Assembly (NCBI GenBank): GCA_963664845.1
Contig: OY761615.1
Coordinates: forward strand, 3,534,001 to 3,598,000
DNA length: 64,000 bases
From: CAIYTF01 sp963664845
GTDB lineage: Bacteria; Bacteroidota; Ignavibacteria; Ignavibacteriales; Ignavibacteriaceae
Reading direction: 5' to 3'
The notes under the pieces were generated by a model, which was given only the letters and a program-made list of their open reading frames with translations, was not told the origin of the DNA and ran no database searches. Below are positions 15,983 to 24,482 of this stretch, piece by piece. The translations under genes and the position numbers were made by a program. The first letter of the stretch is position 1; each line of letters begins with the position of its first letter.

Positions 15983-17536
15983 TTACATGCTCAAAATTTC
16001 TTTTACTTTTTGTACCAGTTGATCCCGTGAAACCTGCTGCTGTGCTTTGGCTTTCCAATCTTCCTTGTTTTGAATGTCGCCGGACATTTGTGCGCCCAGT
16101 GTGAGATTGCGCACGGTGGCAACACCGGCGGCAAACTCGTCTCCGCCCAACAAAATGGCCACGGGAGACTGGATGCTGTCAGCATACGCAAGCTGTTTCT
16201 TTAAATTTTTCTGCGTGCCGTAATATACCTGCACCGCGATATCGTGTGCCCGCAATTCCCGGGCTATCTTTTGATATTCGCCCATGAGGCTCACATCAAA
16301 CACGGTTATGAGCACCGGACCTTTGTAATCGGTTTGCAGGCTGTTGCTGAGTGTCAGCAATTCAGCAAGCCGGTCAACACCAATGGATGCGCCGGTAGCC
16401 GGAACGTCAACGCCCAGCAAACGTTTCACCAGTCCGTCATATCTTCCGCCGCCGCAAATGGAGCCAACAGAACGCTCATTACCTTTTGCATCGGTGAATG
16501 ACATGAGAGACTGCACTTCGAAAATGGGCCCGGTGTAGTATGCCATGCCGCGCACGAGTGACGGATCGAAAACAACTTTGCCCTCACCGTAGCCAAGCGC
16601 GGACAGGATTGAATCTATTTCCTGCAGTTCTTTCAGTCCGGCAGTAAATATATCGTTTGCTTCATATTCGTTTGAAAGGCGGTCAATTAACTGGCTGCGT
16701 GTTTGCTCGGTTCCGTTGATGGAGAGAAAACCGGTAAGCTTTTCGATGGAGGTTTCAGGCAATTCTATTCCGGGAATGAAAGCTCCGGAAGGATCTTTTC
16801 TTCCCTTGCCCAGTTCCATGCGTACGCCGTCGATGCCGATTTTATCAAGCTTATCGATGATGCGCATTACCGCGGGCTCCTGTGCACTGCTTCCGATATT
16901 AAGAGCGTAGAACAGCCCGTTTAAAATTTTCCTGTTATTTACTTTGATCATGAATGAAGACGCGGGCAGCCCTATTGCTTCCAGAGCCTCTGAAAGGATC
17001 ATGCATATCTCGGCATCGGCGGCAATGTCTTTGGTGCCTACGGTATCAAAATCAAGTTGCCAGAACTCGCGGAATCGGCCCGGATCAAGTTTTGTTTCAT
17101 ACCGGAACACGGGTCCAAACTGAAAACGCCGGAATAATTTTGGGCTGAAATTGTTGGGGTTGTTTAAAATTGCCGGGCCCCAGAGCTTTTCTGCATAGAC
17201 GCGGGAGAGCGGGGCAGTGAGGTCATAGCGCAATGCCAGGAACTGATTCTCCATAATGAAGTTTCCATCCTGATCAGCAATGCGGTTTCCCCGTTCATCA
17301 AGGATCGGTTCAATTTCGGGGTTGCGGAATGAATACACGCCCTCGTCAACGGTATCTGCATCGGGCATATATTTGCCCAGGCAGTCGGCATATTCCAGTA
17401 CCGGCGTGTCCCATTGTTCGAAGCCGTAATTCTTATAAACCTGTTTAGCCTTGTCTATGATGTGCCAGCGAAGTTGATTTAATTGGGGAGTAATATCCCT
17501 GAACCCCTTTATTTTTTGTGGAATGAGTCCGCGCAT
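15983..17536 (-). CDS. hisS: Histidyl-tRNA synthetase
   Basis: A class II aminoacyl-tRNA synthetase that charges tRNA-His. Motif 2/HisRS features are clear: RYDLTAPLSRVYAE, FQFGPVFRYE..PGRFREFWQ.D.D, the HisA motif LVRGMAYYTGPIFE and GGGRYDGLV, then the C-terminal anticodon-binding domain (VLITVFD ... YADSIQSPVAILLG). It has 517 residues, about 90 more than the short bacterial form; the extra helical segment around 255-310 is also known in HisRS of this lineage. It is the first gene of a three-gene operon with the aromatic lyase (1-bp gap) and the response regulator. Confidence 0.96.
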   Translation of the reverse strand: MRGLIPQKIKGFRDITPQLNQLRWHIIDKAKQVYKNYGFEQWDTPVLEYADCLGKYMPDADTVDEGVYSFRNPEIEPILDERGNRIADQDGNFIMENQFLALRYDLTAPLSRVYAEKLWGPAILNNPNNFSPKLFRRFQFGPVFRYETKLDPGRFREFWQLDFDTVGTKDIAADAEICMILSEALEAIGLPASSFMIKVNNRKILNGLFYALNIGSSAQEPAVMRIIDKLDKIGIDGVRMELGKGRKDPSGAFIPGIELPETSIEKLTGFLSINGTEQTRSQLIDRLSNEYEANDIFTAGLKELQEIDSILSALGYGEGKVVFDPSLVRGMAYYTGPIFEVQSLMSFTDAKGNERSVGSICGGGRYDGLVKRLLGVDVPATGASIGVDRLAELLTLSNSLQTDYKGPVLITVFDVSLMGEYQKIARELRAHDIAVQVYYGTQKNLKKQLAYADSIQSPVAILLGGDEFAAGVATVRNLTLGAQMSGDIQNKEDWKAKAQQQVSRDQLVQKVKEILSM

Positions 17537-17734
17537 AGTGTATTTCAGTGCTTTGTAAATAGTTTCAAAAAGTATAAATATTCATGTAAAATGAGAAAGG
17601 TAATATAAGTGTTTTCGGGTAGATAATCAGAGGGCAGTTAAGGTTGATACGAATACAACTTAGTTGTTTCTATCAGTTGCGCTTCATGCTGCTATACTGA
17701 TTTAGGCCGTTTTATTCCTCAACTCACAAGGCGA

Positions 17735-20700
17735 TTAGGGTAAAGGGATGGTAACGGTAAACGTACTTCCTCCGGTTTGCCCGAGCTCAATGTTTTCTGC
17801 AATGCTTTCCGCCCGGATAGCTCCCCCATGTTTTTCAACAAATTCCTTGCATAATATCAGCCCCAACCCGGTGCTGGGTTCGTTATCGGTGCCTCTTGAA
17901 CCGGTCTTTTCTCCTAATTTGAACAGCTTCCCAATAATGTTCTGAGGGATACCAATACCGGTATCAATCACCGAGATAACACTCATTCCATTTTCATTCT
18001 GTTTGGAAGTCACAGTAATTTGCCCGTTTTTTCGGGTAAATTTAACGGCATTCGATAATAAATTTCTTAGAACGGACGAAATCATCCTTTCGTCGGCAAA
18101 AATTTTAAGACCTGGAGGACTTTCGAGGGTTATTGAAATTTCTTTCTGTAGTGCCCGTTGCCGCACGGAATCTTCGCATTGGGAAAAAATTTTTGAAAAA
18201 TCGAGCTCTTTCGGAGAAAAAACAATTGAGTCTCGCTGAAATTGTGCCCACTCCAATAAATTACCCAATAAGGTATAAATATTACTTACTGAATTGCGTA
18301 ATTCGGTTGAAAGACGCTTAATCTCATCGGCTGAAAAATCGCTGCTCTCCGTTGCCATAATTTCCGTTAACCCCAGCAAGCCGGATACCGGACTTCGCAA
18401 ATCGTGAGCGATAACAGAAAAAAATTTGTCTTTTTCGGCATTGAGAGTTGACAGTTTGTCGTTTTGTACTAAAATCTCATCTTCTGCCCGCTTGCGCTTG
18501 ATTATATCCCAAGATAAGTCGGCAAGCTGCATCGCATAGGCAACATCATCATCCGTGTAGTTGGATGTTTTGTTGCCAATCCCAACAACGGCAACAATTT
18601 TATCAAAGCGGGTAATGGGCAAAAGCATTTCCCGGATTATCGGTGCGTGCCCGGCAGGCAATCCTTTACGATGCGGAAGAGTTGCATATTCATTATGAAT
18701 AACAGGCTTGCGCTGACGTATACAATCCACCCAAACCCCGGCTTTGTCAATATCGTAATGTTTCCCGCTTCCCTCTGCCGTGCACATTTCTTCGGTGGTT
18801 TTGGTTGACCAGGCCTGAAGCTGAAGTGTTCGCTCATCCTCCTCAACAAAGTGGAAAAAGCCTATCGGGCTGTCCGAAAGAGCGCAAATTTCGTCTACAG
18901 TCATTCGCATCAGGGGCATGAGTGAACTGGCTGCTGAGATCTCGATCAACCGCATGCGTGCCAGGTGGATTGTATCAGCCAATTTGCGCTTGGTAATGTC
19001 GTATCCCTGTGCGATAGTGGCCAGCGGCGTTTTACCATCCTGTGCAAAGAGTGTTGCTGAATTCCAAAGTACTGTGCGCGGGCTGTTGTTTTTATGAATA
19101 ATTTTAATTTCTATTGCATCCAAGCTTTTACCGGTACTTGCATCTCGAATATATTGCATTGATTCTTCAACCATCGAGTCAGGAAATAAAATCTCAAGTG
19201 ATTGTCCGAGAACTTCAGCTTCACTGCGACCCGTGAGGAACTCAAACGCATGATTAAAGCGCAGTATATGAAATTGTGGATCCCAGACAATTATAGGTGC
19301 GTTGGCAGAATTAATGAGGTTTTCAAGGTTCGTGTTTGCCTCCCGCAATTCCTCCTCCATCCGTTTCCGTTCCGATATATTGCGTATGTTGCACTGGGCC
19401 ACTTTACGATTATCGACTTCATACACGTTGCTGACAAATTCAACATCTATTTTGCTGCCATCTGAGGCTTTAAGAGGCAAATTGTCATAACGGATGTATT
19501 TGTTTTGCTGCAGTTCAGTAAAATTATATCGATTCGCAACAACATCCTCCGGAAAACCGAACTCCCAGAAAGGTTTTCCTATGAATGCATCAAATGGATA
19601 ACCCAATAAATTGATCATATACGGATTAACGTCGAGTATCGATCCTGTTTTTGCATCCAGTATCAATATCCCGTCTTTTGCCGTTTCGAACAATCGCCGG
19701 TAGCCTGCTTCAGCCCTGTGAAGCGCTTCCGCGGTTTTATATTTTTCCAATAACAGGCGGGACCGCTGATGCCTCCAAACATAGATGACGGCAATTCCCA
19801 AAATTACCAGCAACAACGAAATAAATACCACCATTTGCCAAAATCTTTCTGCAATCGGGGCATAAATTTCTGCAATATCCATTTTGGAAACCAGGAACCA
19901 GGGCGAGTTCGGAATAGTGCCCACATAGGCCAAAACAAAGGCTCCCCGGTAATCTGTTCCCTCCATGACTCCTTTCTTGCCCAAGACCGCACCCGCTCCC
20001 GGTATGTTTTTACTTGTCAGCGGGATGTGCATGGTGAGTGCTGCATTTTTTTCAAATCTCAGTTCATTGAGAAAAACCGCATCGTTATTCTCTTGCCTGA
20101 GTAATAATGTCTCGGCGGACTTACTTATCGTTGGCCACCTGCTTATGTAGGGATAGAGAAAAAGTTCAGGATCAATATAGAATGCGATAATTGCAATTAC
20201 CCGGTTTTTTTCCAAAACCGGAAGTAATAACGCCAGATAGATTTTTCCATTTTTTTCGCTCCGGAAGAAATCCTCAAAAATAATCTCACGTGTTCGCAGA
20301 AGTTCAGGAATCCTCCGGCTTATAACGGAAGGAAGAGGGATCGGGCTTCCGGGAACGGATAACAATGATTTGCCCTGAAGATCAATCATGGTAATATTGT
20401 CATAATCGAACGCGTCCAGATATTTGGTAAACCATGAACGGAGCTGTTCGAAGGCTTCGAGATCATCCGGCTTTTCCAAATACCGTTTTACCAGGTTTGA
20501 AAATGCATAATTTTTATGGAGCAGTAATGCATCCCCCATTCGTTCATTCCGGTATTGAATGAGCTGGAACATTTTCAAATCGGCAATGGAGGAAAGTTGT
20601 TCCTGCGCATTTGCTTTGGACTCAGTATTGAATTTTTGAAAATACAAATACCCTGTGGTTATCAATCCAATGCCTATGACAAGGAAAATTGAAAACAGAA

Positions 20701-21382
20701 TATATAATTCACGTGTCGCTTCCTCATCATGCAAACGGCCGCGTTCCCAGATTTTAAGACCATTGCTTATGGTAAGAGCAGCCCCGAGCAGAATAAACGC
20801 AAGTGACGTTGGCAATGCCGGCGGAATTATGCTGCCTCCATAAAATGCAGGAATATTGAAAACATAGCCGAGGAACAAGACTGAACTAAAGGAAAACACC
20901 AGGCAGGACATTATAAACGAGAGGATCACCTGATGTAATTTTTGCGATGAGAAAAAAGTAACCAGATAGGCCAACCCCGTAAAGATAAATCCGGTTGCTG
21001 TCAATGGGGACATATGGCCGATTACCAGGACATCGCTTGATTGTGTGATCGAGATGCCCAAATGCTCGAGCCCGGATTTTATGCCAGCAAACCATAACAG
21101 AAGTAAAGTGAGCGAAATGAGTACACACAAGGAGCTTAAAATAATTCCTGCAAGAAATGCTTTTTTGTTCTGTGGCGAATGAGCGTAAACATAATTTACT
21201 ATGCCCATAAAAAGAAAAAGGAGGGCCGTGCTTGGTGCTATTGGAATAAAATTTGAACCAAAGTTGGTTAAAAGGGGATAGTGGAAAACCCATCCAAGTA
21301 GGGCCAGAATGCCTATTGATGACGAAACAAATCCGCCAACCCGCGCTACTTGTTCGGCAAAATGAATTTTATGTCTTTGCAT
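17735..21382 (-). CDS. Multi-domain membrane sensor histidine kinase
   Basis: A 1215-residue kinase. Residues ~15-225 hold about seven hydrophobic helices, which look like an integral-membrane sensor of the MASE type. A further helix (~232-252, LYILFSIFLVIGIGLITTGY) begins an extracytoplasmic Cache/CHASE-like domain that closes with a helix near 525-545. Then come two PAS domains (GILILDAKTGSILDVNPYMINLLGY; IIVWDPQFHILRFNHAFEFLTG, cited as separate parts), a GAF domain (~815-975), HisKA with phosphorylatable His993 in IAHDLRSPV, and a HATPase with N, G1 (DTGIGIP) and G2 (STGLGL) boxes. There is no receiver domain. It lies upstream of the hisS-lyase-regulator operon on the same strand and may pair with that regulator. 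Confidence 0.9.
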   Translation of the reverse strand: MQRHKIHFAEQVARVGGFVSSSIGILALLGWVFHYPLLTNFGSNFIPIAPSTALLFLFMGIVNYVYAHSPQNKKAFLAGIILSSLCVLISLTLLLLWFAGIKSGLEHLGISITQSSDVLVIGHMSPLTATGFIFTGLAYLVTFFSSQKLHQVILSFIMSCLVFSFSSVLFLGYVFNIPAFYGGSIIPPALPTSLAFILLGAALTISNGLKIWERGRLHDEEATRELYILFSIFLVIGIGLITTGYLYFQKFNTESKANAQEQLSSIADLKMFQLIQYRNERMGDALLLHKNYAFSNLVKRYLEKPDDLEAFEQLRSWFTKYLDAFDYDNITMIDLQGKSLLSVPGSPIPLPSVISRRIPELLRTREIIFEDFFRSEKNGKIYLALLLPVLEKNRVIAIIAFYIDPELFLYPYISRWPTISKSAETLLLRQENNDAVFLNELRFEKNAALTMHIPLTSKNIPGAGAVLGKKGVMEGTDYRGAFVLAYVGTIPNSPWFLVSKMDIAEIYAPIAERFWQMVVFISLLLVILGIAVIYVWRHQRSRLLLEKYKTAEALHRAEAGYRRLFETAKDGILILDAKTGSILDVNPYMINLLGYPFDAFIGKPFWEFGFPEDVVANRYNFTELQQNKYIRYDNLPLKASDGSKIDVEFVSNVYEVDNRKVAQCNIRNISERKRMEEELREANTNLENLINSANAPIIVWDPQFHILRFNHAFEFLTGRSEAEVLGQSLEILFPDSMVEESMQYIRDASTGKSLDAIEIKIIHKNNSPRTVLWNSATLFAQDGKTPLATIAQGYDITKRKLADTIHLARMRLIEISAASSLMPLMRMTVDEICALSDSPIGFFHFVEEDERTLQLQAWSTKTTEEMCTAEGSGKHYDIDKAGVWVDCIRQRKPVIHNEYATLPHRKGLPAGHAPIIREMLLPITRFDKIVAVVGIGNKTSNYTDDDVAYAMQLADLSWDIIKRKRAEDEILVQNDKLSTLNAEKDKFFSVIAHDLRSPVSGLLGLTEIMATESSDFSADEIKRLSTELRNSVSNIYTLLGNLLEWAQFQRDSIVFSPKELDFSKIFSQCEDSVRQRALQKEISITLESPPGLKIFADERMISSVLRNLLSNAVKFTRKNGQITVTSKQNENGMSVISVIDTGIGIPQNIIGKLFKLGEKTGSRGTDNEPSTGLGLILCKEFVEKHGGAIRAESIAENIELGQTGGSTFTVTIPLP

Positions 21383-21953
21383 GTGGCTTCAGCATTGTTC
21401 AACAATCGTCCATATATAATCAAGTGGTCTAATTATTCGCATGTCAATGTAAGAAAACCGGTCACAGTAAATATCGATTATTATGCAATTTCCGCAAAAG
21501 CAGGCAAATCTATTGCGGTATCCAAATTTCATGACTTTTGCTCAATATTCAGCAATAGTGCTTTGGTCACAAGGACGATAAGAACCAAAGATTACGTAAC
21601 TCTATTGTAAGAGAAAAAATTGCTGTTCTCCGCACTGAAGAACTCCTATAAGTAATTTGGTGCTTTGGTTTGTTAAATTAGTATAAAAATTTGAGAATAT
21701 ATATACCCTGAAAGGGTATTCCCTGAAAAAAGGTTACCTCTGAAACAAACGGGACAGCGGCAGAACGGAAATCAAATGTGGTCATTTCACCCATCTGTGC
21801 TATGGGGCTATCGAAGGGGAATGTGCGAATTTGGGAGTAATTCAAGGTAATGTTAAATCTTCTATATTCTAATCACTGTGGCATAAAATTAATGCATTTT
21901 TTTCTTTCCTGAATTCATCATAATTTTCGGCCAGAGAATTTAAAGGTTATTGA
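21383..21953. other. 571-bp gene-free stretch with a 17-bp palindrome
   Basis: Between the kinase start and the aminotransferase start I see no convincing gene. At 21703-21719 ataccct-gaa-agggtat forms a perfect 7-bp inverted repeat with a 3-bp centre, an operator-like site about 235 bp ahead of the aminotransferase. The last 100 bp are AT-rich, as expected for a promoter. Confidence 0.4.
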
Positions 21954-23048
21954 TTGAAAAAAGTTGAGTATGAAAGCCTTGCAGCGGTAAATACCGTTTA
22001 TTTTGACAGGCTTACAAGCGCGTTTGATACTGTGTTGCGAAAAGGTTGGTACATCTTGGGCACACAGGTTAAAGAATTTGAACAAAAATTTGCTGAATAT
22101 CTTGGTGTTAAGCATTGTATCGGTGTGGCCTCAGGACTTGATGCGCTGATCCTTTCCCTTCGTGCATTTGATTTTGCACCCGGCGACGAGGTTATCGTGC
22201 CGTCGAATACCTATATTGCCACCATTCTGTCAATTATGCACTGCGACCTTAAACCTGTACTTGTTGAACCCGATATCAGAACCTATAACATTGATCCCGG
22301 GAAAATAGAAGCTGCCATCACGCCCAAAACACGTGCAATCATGATTGTGCATTTATATGGCAAATCATGCAACATGGCTCCTATACTGGAAATCAAAGAG
22401 AAGTATGGACTTAAGCTGATTGAGGACTGTGCGCAATCACATGGGGCAATGTGCAATAAACAGGTTACGGGAACGTTTGGCGAATTTGGCGCCTTCAGTT
22501 TCTATCCTACCAAGAATCTTGGTGCGCTGGGCGATGCCGGGGCGGTGGTCACCAACGATGATGAACTGGCACTTGCAGTTCGCAGGTTCAGAAATTATGG
22601 GTCGGATATTAAATATTACAATGAAGTTGTAGGCTACAATTCCCGTCTTGACGAGATGCAGGCCGCTTTTTTGAATGTCAAAATTCCCAGCCTCAACGAA
22701 TACAATGCGTATAAACGCCGCCTGGCATCGATGTATCTGAACGGACTTTCCGACAAATTTATTATGCCTGTCATTGAAGAGGATTTCTTTGATGTATTCC
22801 ATGTGTTCACTGTCCGGCATAAGGAACGTGACCGGCTGAGAAACTTCCTGTTGGAGAACGGCATTAAAACCGAAGTCCACTACCCTGTCCCGCCACACAA
22901 ACAAAAGGCCATGCAGGGTGTCTTCGGCGAAGCAACATTCCCGGTTTCAGAAGAGATACATAAAACGATAGTCAGTTTACCACTTTCATTTGGGCACAAG
23001 CTTGAAGAAATTGAATATGTCATCGAGGTGATGAACCGGTTTGAATAG
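21954..23048 (+). CDS. DegT/DnrJ/EryC1/StrS-family sugar aminotransferase
   Basis: A 364-residue PLP enzyme that aminates a nucleotide-linked keto-sugar (FdtB/QdtB type). ILGTQVKEFEQKFAEYLGVKHCIGVASGLDAL is the usual opening (read in parts), LIEDCAQSHGA carries the PLP-contacting Asp, and FSFYPTKNLGALGDAGAVVT holds the Schiff-base lysine (PTKN). EVHYPVPPHKQ near the C-terminus is also typical. The start is TTG at 21954 with AAAGG about 8 bases upstream; it gives the N-terminal length expected for the family, and no in-frame ATG fits. It stands alone rather than inside a sugar operon, so the product sugar is unknown. Confidence 0.88.
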   Translation: MKKVEYESLAAVNTVYFDRLTSAFDTVLRKGWYILGTQVKEFEQKFAEYLGVKHCIGVASGLDALILSLRAFDFAPGDEVIVPSNTYIATILSIMHCDLKPVLVEPDIRTYNIDPGKIEAAITPKTRAIMIVHLYGKSCNMAPILEIKEKYGLKLIEDCAQSHGAMCNKQVTGTFGEFGAFSFYPTKNLGALGDAGAVVTNDDELALAVRRFRNYGSDIKYYNEVVGYNSRLDEMQAAFLNVKIPSLNEYNAYKRRLASMYLNGLSDKFIMPVIEEDFFDVFHVFTVRHKERDRLRNFLLENGIKTEVHYPVPPHKQKAMQGVFGEATFPVSEEIHKTIVSLPLSFGHKLEEIEYVIEVMNRFE

Positions 23049-23134
23049 AATGGTAAAATAAGTGAAGGCAAAGTCCGCCCGGGAAACTCAGAGAGGTTCA
23101 AAAAATTCGTCTATGACGTATATTGAAAATCCCC

Positions 23135-23173
23135 CTGCGCTCTTTGCGAATTCTCTGCGTACTCTGCGTTAAA
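23135..23173. repeat. Second copy of the 'ctctttgcg/ctctgcg' intergenic element
   Basis: ctgcgctctttgcg, ttctctgcg and actctgcgtt occur in tandem in the 209-bp gap between the aminotransferase and the HisH-like gene. They are the same words as at 9955-9986, including the terminal gcgttaaa. No hairpin partner is present here. Confidence 0.55.
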
Positions 23174-23257
23174 TGTTCACTGTTTTTGACATTGAATAAA
23201 TGCAAAGTGATTATGAAAAGAAAAAAGTCGCATATATTAAAGAAACGATGAAGAAAA

Positions 23258-23860
23258 ATGATAGCTATATTAGATTACAATAAAGATTACGCACAGACTC
23301 TTGAAAAACTGCTTGACGGCTCAGGCATTGAAGCAAAAGCGTCAATGAACGAATCAATTTTGTGCAGAGCGCAAGAAATTGTTTTCCCGCCTGTTCCCGA
23401 AATTTCCGGTGTCCTGCGCAAATTCCACGTGCTAAATCTGTATTCACTCTTGCGAATGGTAAAAAAGCCGGTGCTGGGCATCGGTTCCGGCGTGGAACTC
23501 ATGCTGGAATATGCTGTCGAAAAAAAGGAAAGTGCCCTTTGTTACTTTCCGGAACTGAGTCAACGTTTTGGTATTCAGGAAGAAGAAATTAAACCAGGAT
23601 TATATCCCGTAACAAAAACAGGTGAATCACTCTTGTTGCAGGACATTCCTGATGGGACAGAGTTCTATTTCAATTTTACGCTTTCTTTCTCCAATTCCAA
23701 TATCGTGAGAGCTCATTTTTCGTATGGAATCGATTTACCCGCCGTGTGTGAGAAGAATGAGAATTTCGGAGTAATGTTTGATGTTCTCGCCTCCGGTGAT
23801 AACGGTTTGCTGGTTATGAAAAATTTCGCAACCCTTGCCGGGAAATCGTGCTGCATCTAA
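23258..23860 (+). CDS. HisH-like class I glutamine amidotransferase homologue lacking the catalytic triad
   Basis: The 200-residue protein follows the HisH plan: MIAILDY opening, VLGIGSGVELM at the nucleophile elbow, IPDGTEFYF in the middle, a YGIDLPAVCEKNENFGV strand pair, and GLLVMKNF at the end. In HisH these are GICLGMQLL, IPDG..FYF and FGVQFHPE(K)S. Here the nucleophilic Cys is Gly76, the catalytic His is Asp175 and the Glu is Leu177, so all three triad residues are gone while the scaffold is kept. It therefore cannot hydrolyse glutamine in the normal way and is probably a binding or regulatory derivative. No hisF or other his-operon gene is adjacent. Family placement is by motif pattern only. 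Confidence 0.65.
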   Translation: MIAILDYNKDYAQTLEKLLDGSGIEAKASMNESILCRAQEIVFPPVPEISGVLRKFHVLNLYSLLRMVKKPVLGIGSGVELMLEYAVEKKESALCYFPELSQRFGIQEEEIKPGLYPVTKTGESLLLQDIPDGTEFYFNFTLSFSNSNIVRAHFSYGIDLPAVCEKNENFGVMFDVLASGDNGLLVMKNFATLAGKSCCI

Positions 23861-24482
23861 AGCACAAAGCAAAGTCTTCATTCAATTCACCCGGCCTATT
23901 CTTGCGTTTGCATATTTGTACAACATCTGTTTTTGCGGATATTTCATAGACTGCCCATAGAAATTGGGCAATTATTTAAGCATGATCCCAATCCCTTCCC
24001 TCCTCTGGCCTTACTGTATATTTGTTATTGTTGAAAAGCACTTTCCCCGAATGCTGCTGATGTCCAAGATAATTCCTGTTTACTAAATATCAGCGCAAAA
24101 TGAAAAAAGTGCATTCTTGGCTCATCCTGTAAATTGATCCCATTAATGTCATACCTGCGGAGGCGGGTATCCATTCCTACCCAATTTTTATACAGCTGTT
24201 TTGTTTAGCTGCCTGATAGCAGTAATTCATATTTTTGTTAATTACCGCATTCAAAAACGGTACTTGAAAATAATATATTTTGGACGGATGTGCCGAATAC
24301 CCGGTTCTATACACTAAGTAATAAGTCAGTATCAAATAAACAGACCAGAAATTCGATTATACACTGGACCTTTCACAATATTCTGTGAGCCAGGGGTAAT
24401 TGATTTGGGTTCAATTCTGTGCCATGCAGCGAATTGGGGCATTTGTTCTTTTTTTTTGTCAGCAATTATAATGTGAGTTTAC
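23861..24482. other. 622-bp gene-free stretch with a REP-like palindrome at 24146-24177
   Basis: No gene is apparent. At 24151-24170 ataccTgc-ggag-gcGggtat forms an 8-bp stem with one G-U pair, inside the wider word gtcatacctgcggaggcggg. The same family of palindromes occurs at 27496-27515 (gtcattcccacgaaggtggg) and, decayed, at 48550. The last part before the next start contains a T-rich stretch. Confidence 0.5.

Noticed and set aside
21350..21610. 86-codon plus-strand frame at the start of the large kinase gene
   Set aside because: It begins inside the antisense of the kinase start, has no RBS and no recognisable features.
24361..24430. Possible tRNA-like stretch (gggttcaattctgtgcc)
   Set aside because: It has a T-arm-like word, but no acceptor stem, D-arm or anticodon arm can be folded around it.
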